From contig NC_065573.1 in NCBI RefSeq assembly GCF_937616625.2, positions 21,219,001-21,283,000 of the forward strand: a DNA stretch of 64,000 nt, read 5' to 3'. The notes under the pieces are model-generated. The model had not been told where the DNA came from and did not search any database. It saw only the letters and a list, made by a program, of their open reading frames with translations. The stretch comes from Mercurialis annua. Its lineage: Eukaryota > Streptophyta > Magnoliopsida > Malpighiales > Euphorbiaceae. Every line of letters starts with the position of its first letter. Position 1 is the first letter of the stretch. Both the position numbers and the translations under genes were made by a program. Of the stretch, positions 44,874 to 57,100 are shown one piece after another.

Positions 44874-47800
44874 TCAAAAATGGGAAAAACAAAGCCCCAA
44901 TTCACTCCTGATGGTGCTAAATTCCTTGCGAGCCCCATCCGCCTTCGGCGCAAGCTTTGAAATACTCCCTTTCAGAAGGCTCCGGCATTTTTTGACATCG
45001 ATGCCTTCGACCATGTCTTTATCCATGCAGCTTTCAAGGTCTTTGATACCTTGCTCCTCGGCATCTAACTCAACCTTCAGAGAGGCGATCTTGTCCTGCA
45101 ACTCTTTGGCCCGGGAGCGCCGATTCGTCAAGGTTGTAACGGCCATCTTCACGTTCGTCTTCAAGGTTTCAAGCTTTTCTTTGGCTTCGGTTTCCTGGGC
45201 GAGAAGCTTTTCATATTCGGCTTGTACCGCCAGCGAATCATTGTATATCTTCTGAAAAGCTTCAAGAGATGCCGATAACCTCGTCACAGCATCCCGGGCC
45301 TCCTCGCCGAGAACCTCTGAAGGGGCGTCAGATAAAGCCGCGGCAGTTTTCTTCAGCCTGGCAATCTCTTCGGGCGATTTGAATAAGGAAACGCCGAGGG
45401 TTTTCATCCGGGACATAGCATCGAAATGGGCACCCCAATCTTCGGAAAGATTGCTCGCCTCCAGAATAATCGACCCATCTTCTGGGGCGATCGGCAGCTC
45501 GTCGTCACTATCCGAGTCCAGAAAGGCAGCCGCCTTCGCCGTCATATCGTCCTCCAGGGAAGGATCGGCGATCGGAATCTGAAACGAGTGACCACAATAA
45601 AATATTAACTGCCAGGAAATGTAAAGATTATGAGTAAAAGCAGAAAAGTACCTTGGTAGCCGATTTCTTGGCCAGATTCTCGGACAGATTCAGCAACTCC
45701 GGGGCGAGAGGCGACAGCTTTTTAGGAACCTCCATGCTCGCCAAAATCTGGGCTGCAGTTGGAGTGCGCTGGGAGTTAGTCTCTGCCGAAGTCTGCATGC
45801 ACTCTGCTTCTTCGACATGGAAACCCTCGGCAGTCTTCGTCTCGCCCTTGGAAGACGATTGAGCGCTGGCGGATGGAGTCGCCTGTTTGGAAGAATCTGA
45901 ATTCTTGGGCGAAGGATCAAACAGGCGAGATCCTTTTGGCTCTACCTTCTGTTTCTTTGCCTTGGCTTCTTTAAGGGGTTTTGGTTTCGCTGGGCGTTTG
46001 GCTCTCGACCGCTTAGCTTCAGGCTCGTCGTCTCCGTCAGTGTCGAACTTGTCATCCTTGTGCCATTTCGGCACACCAACTGCAAAATTCACCCAGGTTG
46101 TAAGTACAATGAAAAAACGGCTTTAAAGAGAAAAGAATGGATTACCTGGGATTCTGGTATAACCGACTCGGACCAATTCGGCTATAGCCTCGGCATCATA
46201 CGGACATCTGATACCGGTGTAAGAAACTCCCTCATTATTAATGATCGGCTCGGATTTTTGGTTTTCTTTTTACGTTTTTTAATGGGAATGTTCGTAGACA
46301 TGTTGCATTTCGGAACCGGTGGGCTCTTATATTTAAACTTAGGACGAATATGAGCTAGGAAAAATTCGTATGGGTATTGATGCTGGTATTTTTCTTCCCA
46401 AAGTTTTATCATTTTGTTCTCAAAATTACGTTTAGCTATTCGCCTATGTTTTTGCATTAAAAGGTTCATGCCTGGACGATCTAAGGGATCATACTTAAAC
46501 TTGTAAAAACGTTCGAATCTAGCTATTTCGTAGAGGTGAAAAGTAATACCTTCATACTGGGGACGTTTCGGGGCCTGCAAAAGAAAGAGATCGGCATGAG
46601 TAGGAGTTCTTGACAAAGGAGGTAAAGAAAAATCGTGAAGAGAAAGGATTTCTTTCGGCGAAAGATCAAAGAAGGACTCTGTGACCGAAGCCCACCAGCT
46701 CTCATATTCAGGGGTAGTTTTAGGTTTGGGTGAAGGACGAGACAGGTCTGGAATGGGGGGAAGATAAGCCTTATTAAGACGAATTATAAACTGGAGGTCG
46801 GCATAGTTTTCTAAGGAAGCTTTATGGGTCCCGCGGTTATTGACGGAGATCAATAAAGGACAGGGAATGCCTTGGTTAAAGCCGAATTGGCGAGATACAT
46901 AGTTGGGGCAGTATAGTTCGATGCTACTCTGCTTATACTCCAGACCAGCGATCAAATTTCTGGATTTCAGGGCACTTCCCCAGTACTGGCCACCTAGCCG
47001 AGTCGTTGGATGGGTTCAGACTTCTTCGGTATCCTCGCCATCCCAGCCGATCAAAAGCCATGATGGTGGGTACTTCATGGATAAGATTGGGCAGAACAAC
47101 TCTGATGCCCTCACCGAGTTGTTAAAAACTTCAAGAACGTCCAAGACGTGGCCGAGGCGAGTGCCAGAAGATATGAGAGAAAACCCATTTAGCTCGGCTT
47201 TGATGGAAGGCACACTCTCAAATAGCTCTGGAAAATACATTGACAACCAGAGTTGGACGACCCATAACGGACCTCCAGGGCATTTGAATATCCTTTTTTC
47301 GGCATGTGGGGCGATGTCATTGAGAGAACGGTATAGATGGGCGAGCAGGAATTCACCCAGGTTACATCTTCGACCTTCGGCCCAAGCTGCGGCGAGGACG
47401 AAACTGTCTTGAGTTACCCTGAACGAAGCCGGGCATAGGATAAACTTGGAGATGAAGAAAGCCAAGAAAGCTACGTGTTCTCGATCGTCGGGAACGGTAT
47501 CTGTGTCGCCCTGGAAGATGTTGATATAAGGGCCGTAACTTCGTTGGGGTTTGGATAACTTGAAGTTTGGTTCATCAGCTGAGAGGTTGGGCGAGATCCT
47601 TTCGCCAACTATTGGGATATTTAGCATCACTGCTAAATCCAGAAGTGTGATGGTCATGGCGCCGAATTTAAAGCAGAAGCAGTTCACTGCGCTGGACCAA
47701 AAAAGAGATGCACCCATTATGTAGTGCTTGGCTATTGGGCGGCTCGCCTTACAGAGACTGATCATGTCAGATATTCCGACCTCGGTCCATATGTGTCCAA

Positions 47801-48101
47801 AGTGGGGTTTCAGTCTGTTTACCCAGGCTTGATATCCTTTGTGTTCGGCTGGCCAGTTTCGGAAAGTTGTGTTGAACCAAATGGACGACTGATGTGGGAG
47901 AGAGAAGCGTGGTGGGACTTCGTCATGATAGGGAGTAGCGATATCGCACAGGTGGCTCGGCGAGGTAAGAATAGGACCCACGAAGAGTTGGTTGTCCCCT
48001 GCGTCTACAATTACCTGGAATTCGGTATTCGGGGCAGCAGCACGGGTATCGGCTATCTTGTCAACAACTTGAGTGGCGATAGTTTCTTGAGGAGCAGCCA
48101 T
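44874..48101 (-). pseudogene. Antisense plant-mobile-domain (PMD) gene carried by the Tat-like element
   Basis: On the minus strand, opposite to gag-pol. Coding exons: 48101-46146, 46079-45652, 45578-44874, with consensus GT-AG introns 46145-46080 and 45651-45579; a 5'UTR intron (48188-48107) puts the acceptor CTGCAG a few bases before the ATG. The large exon encodes a plant mobile domain (aminotransferase-like) with MISLCKASRPIAKHYIMGAS, FCFKFGAMTITLLDLAVMLN, CNLGEFLLAHLYRSLN and WLSMYFPELF. Exon 3 encodes a basic linker (KRSRAKRPAKPKPLKEAK), exon 4 a coiled coil (EEIARLKKTAAAL...). About 1,030 codons in all. This copy is broken by one in-frame TGA (47016-47018) and a one-base deletion in an A-run near 46255. 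Host PMD proteins of the MAIN/MAIL1 type act in transposon silencing; a related role here is inference. Confidence 0.82.
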
Positions 48102-48506
48102 GATAACTGCAGGAAATGAGAATACCTTAGTTAGGCGATCTCTAAAAAGGGGCGAGTCAGAATAAAAAGACAAAGAGCGAACACTTACCGGAGGAGACAG
48201 TAAATTGTTTGAACTTGCTGAAGAGAGAGAAAAGCTTGATAATTGCAGAGAGAGTAGGTAAGTGAAGAAATGAAGTGATATTTTTCTTAAGAAGCAAAAT
48301 TAGAGGTATCCGAGAGGTCGTGGGGACAAGATGTGACATCGTGGGTGACAGCTGGCGATGACGTGGCATGAAGGGGGTACCGAAACGTCGATAGATGCGC
48401 ACCCCTTTAGAATTTCTCTGCAATGATTTGGGCCTCAGGGATGGGCCTGGAAGCGTCAAAGGAAAGATTAAGTGAAGAACAAGCCCAAAAATAAATATTT
48501 CAAGCT

Positions 48507-48518
48507 TGTTGGGGGCAT
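48507..48518 (+). other. Polypurine tract region before the Tat 3' LTR
   Basis: CTTGTTGGGGGCAT directly precedes TGTTTACACC; the G-rich TTGGGGGC is the usual Tat-type tract. 48190-48506 holds the promoter/leader of the antisense gene and no other gene. Confidence 0.7.
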
Positions 48519-48997
48519 TGTTTACACCGGCCCAAATAATTGTTGGATAGGAGCTTCATGTGGGCTTACAAGGGATTCAGGCCCAACGAAAAGTCTTTTA
48601 ATTATTGCTTTTTCTTCTTATTAGGAGTTTGTAACTCATTAGGAGTATTTTATCTTTTAGAATTTTAGTCCTAATTGAATTAGGAGTCTTAGTTATGAGG
48701 AGCTATAAATAGCTCAGAGCTTCATTATTTTTGTATCAACAAATCAATCAATCAAAAACCAAGCCCAGTGCTTTTTATCTCGCAATCTCCGGATTGTTTT
48801 AATTTAGGAGTAGTTTTCGGTATTAATCTCGCCTGAGTCCGCGACTCCCAGATTATTACTTTTTAGATCACGTGGTTAAGTGTTTTTAACCAAACAAGCC
48901 CTGTGAATATCTGCATAGGTTCGTTAAAGTATCAAACCTCAAACCGATCCCGATTATAAATTCAAAGATTCGAGTCCGGAATATTTCCAGGCGAACA
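48519..48997 (+). repeat. Tat-like element, 3' LTR (shared with a second internal copy)
   Basis: 479 bp, TGTTTACACC...GGCGAACA, TATA box at 48704-48712. It matches the split 5' LTR base for base as read. Instead of flanking DNA with a target duplication, it is followed by TCTTT and a second PBS (49003-49020), so it also acts as 5' LTR of the partial copy to its right. Confidence 0.95.
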
Positions 48998-49027
48998 TCT
49001 TTTGGCGACTCCACTGGGGACCAGTTT

Positions 49028-51556
49028 ATGGTTAGCACAAAAACGGACTTTAAGGACGATTCCAGGCACGCTCGGTCCATACGCCGACAACAACGGAAGG
49101 AAGGTGACATAGTAGACGAATCAGATTCGGATAGATCAGAAACCATGGCCAAGGACAAACAGGTGAACCAATCAAGCAAGGTGCCGAATACAACGGACAC
49201 CGAGGGGAGCCTACCTAAGGACAAGGTCGACGACGCGACCGATGACATGATAGACTACTCGCGCCAGCTTCCTCCCTCTCGCCCTTCTCTATCACAGGCC
49301 GACTTCTCGGCCATGAGGGGCGAAATAGCGCAAGAGAACAAGCAGATGTTCGACGGTGCTATGCATCAGATGTCCGAAGTAATGAGGAACATCATGGCCG
49401 ATCAAACGTCGGTCCAGAGGCAGATCCAAGGGAACTTAGATGGCCTCAATAAGGCAATGGAAAACCTAGGGCGATTATTTTCTGGGCAATCCGCGGCCGA
49501 TCAAGGGTACAGAAGGGCCGAACAGAACCAAACACCAAGCCGCTTTGGTCAACCAGGTGGTTCGGCCGAACAACAACCCAACAAGATGGGGTATACATAT
49601 GGTTCCGTTAAGCTCTTAACAAGGAACGAGGCCGAGTTCTCAGGAAGGGCCGATCACCCGGGAGCCAGCTCGTCCAACCCACAAGGCGAGGCTAGACCAC
49701 AAGGGGGACCTACTGGAGCCAACACCCAGGAGCCCAACACGGGCGAACGATCGTACTCCGAGGGAGGCGATCCAAGCATATACAATCAAGGGCAACTCGT
49801 GGACATGCTAGAAAGGCTCGGGGTGGATCTGCGACCTATGCCTCGCCCATCGTACATGAAACCGTATCCAGACTGGATCGACAAGTTATATCCGTTCCCA
49901 AGGGGGTATAAAGTGCCAGAGTTTAGTTTGTTTTCGGGCGAGGAGAAGGGCCAATCGACGGTTGAACATGTCGCCCGGTTTTCAGCTCAGTGCGGCGAAG
50001 CAGCCGCTCATGATTTCTGGAAGCTCCGGCTTTTCGCCAGCTCCTTGACAAAAATGGCGTTTACATGGTACTCTAGGTTGTCGCCCAATTCGGTGGACAC
50101 ATGGAAGGACCTCGAAATCCTCTTCCATGAAGAATTTTACAGAGCACCACCTGATGTCACCCTAGCTGACCTCGCCCGAATCTCACAGCTACCGAGTGAG
50201 TCGGCAGAGAAGTATATCGGCCGATTTAGAAATCTCAGGACTAGGTGCTCCACCAAAATGTCAGAGGCCGATTGCGTACCTATGGTGGTGAGAGGGATGA
50301 GTTTCGCCATGAGGGAACACTTCGAGGGCCACAGGTTTCGTGACTTGTTCGAGCTAACGAACAGGGTGACGAGCTACGAAAGACTCCTCCAGGAGAAAGA
50401 ACAGAGGAGAGGCGCATCTAAAGGGACCTATTACAAAGACCAGCTTGACGTGGCCGTGGTGTCCGATAGCGAGGATAGTGGTTCTGAGGATGAAGTCAAC
50501 ATGGCCGAATTTTTGGGAACGAAACCCCTGGAATGTTCGGCCTTGCGAAAGCCTGGCTTTGTTAAAAGGAATAAGACCGCGGTGGTACAAAAAGAGTATT
50601 CATTCGACCTGACTAAGGCCGACGACATATTCGATGCCCTGTTGAAGGATGGGCAGATCGCCCTAAGCGAAGGACATACGATTCCACCGTCGGAAGAGCT
50701 AGTCGGTAAGGATTATTGCAAGTATCATAACTCCTGGAGGCACAGCACGAACAATTGCGTGAACTTCAGAAACGTGGTTCAGAAGGCGATTAACGAAGGG
50801 AAACTTCTGTTCCCAACAAAGAAAGAGGCCGATGCCAAATACGTGTCTATTAACACAGTTCGGCCTCACTTCAATAGCTACCTAGAGCAAGGGCAGATAC
50901 AAAGTAAGTGGAATCCAAGAAGACCCAAGCCGAGAGTAGAGACCGACGGTTCAAAGTGGCGAGGAGAAAAAGGGCAACCTCAACAACAGAAGAGGAAGCG
51001 ATATAACTCGCCTACAGCAGATATGACTTGCCCATCATGCAGTACGTGTTTCAAAGTCAAGGGAAGCGAAAACACGAGGAAGCATCCCAAGACCTTTAAA
51101 CCGAGATCGTCCACAGAACAGTGGCAGAGGCATGAGCCACAACGGAGGCCTGCCACTAATGTATTCAAGAGGATATTTCGGCCAACGGAGGAGACCCCTC
51201 GTATGACGAAAACCCAGAAGAGGCGAATGCAAAGGCTGCGACAAGAGTCGCGGGCGAATCACGGGGCAGAATCGGCTCTCAGAGAGCAGCACGGAAATAG
51301 GCCAGTAACCGAGAGACTGGGGGCAACGAACCAGGCCGATGCGGACGCCAAATCACCTGATAGGCGAAATGCCAAGGTAAGGAAGGTTTGGATGCCGAAG
51401 AGCGAAAAACAAGCGGCCGATGTGTCCGTAACGACAGTGGTTCACAAGGATGACGAAGATTCCAGCAACCGACCGTCCTACAAGGACGTACTGGTGTCGC
51501 ACCACGGTGGCCAGCTTAAAGCGAGATTGCCAAGGCGGCAAAGAAATCCTAATTAA
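49028..51556 (+). pseudogene. Second, truncated gag copy of the Tat-like element, fused to LINE DNA
   Basis: Repeats 37491-39994 at a constant offset of 11,537; the encoded 834 residues are the same as in the first copy. Identity stops at 51531 in the basic region upstream of the protease. The frame reads eight more codons into LINE sequence and stops at 51556. The LINE coding frame is +1 relative to gag, so no joint protein is made. Protease, pol and the PMD gene are absent from this copy. Confidence 0.92.
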
Positions 51557-53316
51557 AGCAGTTCTGTTGGCCATCCCAGTTTATGCCATGATGTGCTTCA
51601 TGCTTCCGAAATCCTTATGCAACCGTATTAATAAGCTTATGACTCAATTTTGGTGGGGAAAAAACAAAGAGGATAGAGCTATTGCGTGGATAGCGTGGTC
51701 CAAAATGCGCAAGAGTAAATGGGATGGCGGTTTGGGGTTTAGAGACCTAAATGCGTTCAACATTGCCCTTCTAGCCAAGCAGAGTTGGAGGATCCTTCAC
51801 AACCAAGATAGCACTTTGTTTCGGTTATTAAAAGGAAAGTACTTCAGGACATCTTCTATGTTAGAGGCCACTCGAGGACATAACCCGTCTTGGGGATGGC
51901 AGAGTCTGTTAAAAGGAATAGCTCTCCTCAAAAAAGGGACAAGATGGCAATGCAATAGTGGAAGACTCATTAGAACTTTGCACGACCCTTGGCTACCGAA
52001 AGACAACAATTTTATGCCCCGAGTAAGGAATGAGATCTCCATAGAAGAAGTGCCAGACCGGGTCAGTGATCTTGTTGATCCAGTCCTTAATGAATGGAAG
52101 GTGGGAGTTCTTCACTATCTTTTCTGCCAAGAAGATGTAGAAGCAATTCGCTCAATCCCCCTTCCCTCTTGCCAAGTTGCAGACCGAATCATTTGGCATT
52201 ACACAACGGATGGTGCTTACTCAGTTAAATCAGGATATTACAAATACCTTGAATTTCATGATCCCCAGCCAAGGTCTAACTTATCGCTATCCCGCAAGGA
52301 TTGGCAGCAGTTTTGGCATCTGAATATCCCCAACAAAATCAGAATCTTCCTCTGGAAAACTTTTCATAAGGGAATCCCAGTAGCAGAGGCTCTGAACTAT
52401 CGATTGAAAATGAATTTCACCTGCCCCCACTGTTTGGGAAAAGAGACACTACATCATCTTTTCTTCGGCTGCCCTTTTGCTCAGCGTGTTTGGTTCCTCT
52501 CTGAGATGAGGATAGATGCGAGAGCAATTCCGGAGGAGTCAATGGACAAAATCTGGACAAACATTATTCATGCCTTGGAGGATATTGAGGGAAAGGATAT
52601 GCTGGTTGAAATATGGATATTCACGTTATGGTCCATCTGGAAAGCTAGAAACTCGAAAATCTTCAATCAAATTGCCTGGACTGTAGAAGAAACGAGTAGG
52701 CACGCTACGCAAACTAGAAAGGAGTTTCATGATGCTACATCCCAAGAGTTAGCCAAAGTCCGACAAACTGAGAATAGAACTAACAAGAGGACTAGATATC
52801 AAGCTTTGAACACACCTCTGCTGGACAACTGCATCTATATTGAGTATGATGGGGGCTCGAATAAGCACCTAAAGTTTGGGTCAATAGCGGGTTTGGCAAA
52901 AAATGAGGCAGGCGAAACCCTGTGCACCTTTGCAAAATCTTTTAGAGGAATTTGGGATCCGGGCATTTTAGAATTCCTAGCGCTTAGAGAAGCAATGGTC
53001 TGGGCAAAGGGGAGGGGGTGGCGTAAAGTGATTTTTAAGGGAGATGCCAGTCAGGTCTCTGACTCAGTCAACTCTGGAGTGTGTAAGTTGGCTGGAGCGT
53101 GGGGAATCTGTCAAGATATTTGGCTTACCAAAACTTCCTTTGATCATGGTCACGTCAAGTGGATAAAACGACAACATAATATGGATGCTCATCGTCTAGC
53201 TCAATTGGAAAAGGCGTCTTTCGGACGCTTTATTTCTAATATCTTTTAGGTTGCTCAAAAGCACGTTTAGCTGCGTGGTTTGTAATCTATCAGTGGAAAA
53301 AAAAAAAAAAAAAAAA
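51532..53316 (+). pseudogene. 5'-truncated LINE: RT C-terminus, zf-RVT and RNase H, with poly(A)
   Basis: An open frame of about 572 codons to the stop at 53249 begins in the thumb region of a plant L1-type reverse transcriptase (QGGKEILIKAVLLAIPVYAM, FWWGKNKEDRAIAWIAWSKM, GGLGFRDLNAFNIALLAKQS), followed by zf-RVT (FTCPHCLGKETLHHLFFGCP) and an RNase H domain with the usual acidic residues (YDGGS, LREAM, KGDASQVSDS, NMDAH). A 20-A tail lies at 53297-53316. Endonuclease and most of RT are missing, so it is not functional. The 5' end joins gag at 51531/51532. No target duplication could be matched. Confidence 0.9.
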
Positions 53317-54163
53317 CAAAAAATTCTTCGAGGCTATTGTTAATTCTATACTAAAAAAATAGGCATGTCTTTAACTTTTATGTCGTTTATTTTCAGCTTT
53401 TGGTGTATTATATAGTTGTTTTACCAATTTTGAACTGAAATCAACTGCTCAAGAACCATGTCTAGGGCTGAGCAAAAATCAAATTGTAATATATCTGTCA
53501 TGTATTTAATTTTTTTTGTCTATAGTAAAATCTTACATTTAAATTATAGTTGCATTTTAAAACACTTCAGCCATTTTATGGTACAAACAAATATATTAGA
53601 GCATTTAACCCTTTAAAATCATATAATTATTCTTGTTACTAGTAATAAGGACAAATGATCGAGAAAGTTAAAATATATGTCAATTGTATCACCTTATTTT
53701 TTTTAATATCACCTTATTAACTATAGCATGATTTTATTCACATATAGTAATTGTTGAATGATTGTCTATTATAAACAAGTTTGCCGGATGAATAAAAAAA
53801 ATATAAGCATAAAAAATATATAGTTGCGAAATGAATAAAATGAGAGTGTTTTAATTGAGTAAAATTGATTTTAAATATAATAAAATATTTAAAACCATTA
53901 TATCCTATGCGTAAAAAAACGTAGTGAGAATTGATAAATGTTTTTGTTTTTTCTAGATTATTTGTACAATTGTAACATTTAAAAGTGCTAAAATGTAAAA
54001 CAGCAGGAACCAAAAAGTACATCAGTATAAAGTCTAAGGCTATTTACAGTAAATACACATTCACTTGTCTCAAGATTCGTGCCATCGGGCCTAGAATTTA
54101 AGCCCTTGGGCCAGCCATCATTTCTGCCTCGTCATCACCGCTCCTCCCTCCAAAGTTCAGATC
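53317..54163. other. AT-rich spacer and ELM1-like promoter/5'UTR
   Basis: No gene or complete repeat is recognised. The last 100 bases are C-rich, as expected of a 5'UTR. The minus ORF at 53738-54022 is AT-rich and unrecognised. Confidence 0.6.
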
Positions 54164-57100
54164 ATGAGACCGACGAAACTCCCCAGATTCCGGCCAAGAG
54201 TCCGATTTCCCGGCGAGATAAAACGAGCAATCGTAATCGGAAACGGGTTCGCCGGAGCAGAGAATCAATGCGTTGGTTTAATTAGAGCTCTTGGCCTCTT
54301 TTCTCGTCATTCTATATACGTAACTTTCTCATTCAATTTTTTTTCATTTCATAAAATTATAGTAATTTCTCAATTTCTTAATTCATTAGTTGATTTAATT
54401 TTTAATTTAAAGCGAGTTAATAGACCAAGAGGGGCAATTAACAAGTGGCTTCATTGGCTACCGGTTCCGGTTCATAAAAGAGTGGACTTTCTTATGAGCA
54501 GAGTGTTTGGTGGGCAAAAAGATGATTGCTTTTCAAGTGGTATTTTATGAATCAAATGTAACTCTTTCACTTTTTTATTTCTTTTTTCAAAAATTTGATG
54601 GTTTTAGGATGTGATTTTATTACACTAATCTAAATGGTAATGTGGGTTGTGTTTATATTGTTAATTAGATGTACTTGAAGCTAATTCCAAGCACATTGCT
54701 AAAATGGCCCGTGATACATTTGATAGGTACTGTTTCTTTTCTTTATTTATGATTTGCAATGTTGTTTTTGTGTGGTGATTAGCTGATAGTTGTAGATTAG
54801 GCAGCAACGTGCCGGAAACGGTTTCGGATACGAAACTTGATTTCTAACATATGAAACTTTAAAATAGTACCATTTTGTTGTGTCTGTGCTCTAGTGTCCC
54901 TTTTTCCCGTGTCCGTTTCCGTGCTACCTAGGTTGTAGGATTATATATGTGTTTAATTCAGGCTTGATTCAGTGGTTAGTTCTTATTGTGTGTTCATAAT
55001 TTTTATTTTTCCTTCAGGGATGGTCCTTTGTTAGTGGTTGCATCCGGGCGAGACACTGTTTCAGTAGCAAGCTCAATTAGACTATTAGCTCCAGAAAATG
55101 TTTTTGTTGTTCAGGTTTCAATTTAACTTATCCTTTTTTTTCTTCTCTATGCCTTTTTTTGGGTTGTCTTGTGTGTTTGCATGAGATTGGCATTTAATAA
55201 TTTTTTTCATGTTTATTGTATTTATTACTGCTCGTGATATGTTGCCTGTCTCGTTCATAGTTTCTGCTTTACTTTTGTTGTATGGGGTTGTGTATGTCCT
55301 AAAGGACTTAAGTAGCAATTTTCCCCCTCAACTTAAGCAATGAGCAATTAACACATAAATTAATTTTATAGGCGTCAATACACGAACTTGGTGATTATGG
55401 GCAATTAGCCCTATTTTGGCAAAATTAGCTTACAAGTTAAAGGGCAAATTGTCAATTGAGGGGACAATTAACTTACAAATTAAGGGAGCAAATTTCCAAA
55501 ATGGGGCTAATTGCCCATAATTACCAAGTTCGTATATTGATTTGCCCACAAAGTTAATTTATGTGTTAAGTTCCCATTACTTTCAAGTTGCGGGGGCATA
55601 TTGCCACTTAAGTCTGTCCTAAAGTGTCTCACTTTCTATTGTTTTTCTTTGAAACTGTTATACAGATACAACATCCAAGATCACATTTAGATAGGTTTGA
55701 TTTGGTGATTACTCCCCATCATGATTATTATCGATTGACCCCTCATGCCCAAGAGCAAATCCCCTGGTTTCTCCGGAGGTGGATAATTTCACGTGAACCT
55801 CCTGATAGGCATGTGGTATGCATTCAATTTCCTAGTACTTGCTTAAATGGATTCAATGGTCTGTATCAGGAATAAATTTTCATGATTTCCATTTGTAGTT
55901 AATCTTTTTCATGGATTGCAAGCATAGTTCTATGTTTTAATCTCAGGTTCTTACTGTGGGAGCTCTACATCAGGCTGATTCTGCTGCACTAAGAGCTGCA
56001 GCTTCTATTTGGCATGATAAGTTGGCTGTACTTCAAAAGCCTTTGCTTATTGTCAACATTGGAGGACCTACACGTAATGTGCTATTTATCTATATAAATT
56101 CAATCTTCAGACTTCTCATTACCAGGAGCTTATAACTTCTCATAATTGGTCGATTAACTTATGGTTAATGCATATTCAAATGTCTTTTGGACATGAGCTT
56201 TCGAATATCGGCATAACTTGTGATTTCACAAATTCAGTATAAAAGAACTATTAGTTTCATGTGGACTACAAATTCTACACCATATATGGTTATTCATATT
56301 TTTATGTTTTTACCTTGCATGTAAAAGTCTAACCGTACATCTGCTTTTCTTAATAGGCAACTGTGAGTACGGTACAGATCTTGCGAAGCAGTTGACCAAT
56401 ATGCTGCAGAAAGTCCTTTGGAGTTGTGGAAGTGTCAGAATATCCTTTTCCAGGAGAACCCCTGAAAAGGTATGCATTCTCTATGGCAATCCTTTTCGTG
56501 GAATTTCTTTAAATTTGTATTAAATATTTGATTTCAATGGTTGTTGACAGGTGTCCAAGATCATAGTAAAAGAACTTGGTGATGACCCTAAAGTTTATAT
56601 TTGGGATGGTGAAGGTATGCAGTTGCATGCGATTCATTCTAATTATGCGTCTGATTTTATGGAAGAATTAATTTGTTGACCTTTACTGATTAGGTCCAAA
56701 TCCACATATGGGGCATCTAGCCTGGGCTGATGCTTTTGTCATCACTGCTGATTCTGTGAGTATGTTGAGTGAAGCTTGCAGCAGTGGGTATGTTTCTTGG
56801 ATTATAAGAAGGATGAAAGACTAGAGTTTTAAGTTTGAAGTTATGTGTTCGTCATCTGCCTTTGGTTACTGTGCTGTAGGAAGCCTGTCTATGTTATTGG
56901 AGCTGAACGGTGCACGTGGAAATTTGCCGACTTCCAAAAGCGATTGCTGGAAATGGCAGTGGTTAGACCATTTACAGGCGAAGAGGATGTAAGTTTCCAT
57001 CTGCGTCACCTTGTGCTTTCTTGCTGCTTTATTAGAAGATGATTTTATTCATCCATAGAAGACTGGAGTAAATCAGTTTTTTTTTTTTTTTTTATAATTA

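Noticed and set aside
44911..46353. Plus-strand ORFs in 44.9-46.4 kb
   Set aside because: They are opposite the PMD gene exons, which show consistent splice sites and domain structure on the minus strand.
27743..53316. One single composite LINE insertion covering the whole Tat-LARD block
   Set aside because: No target duplication was found between 27742 and 53317, and the full 3' LTR junction is better explained by LTR sharing.
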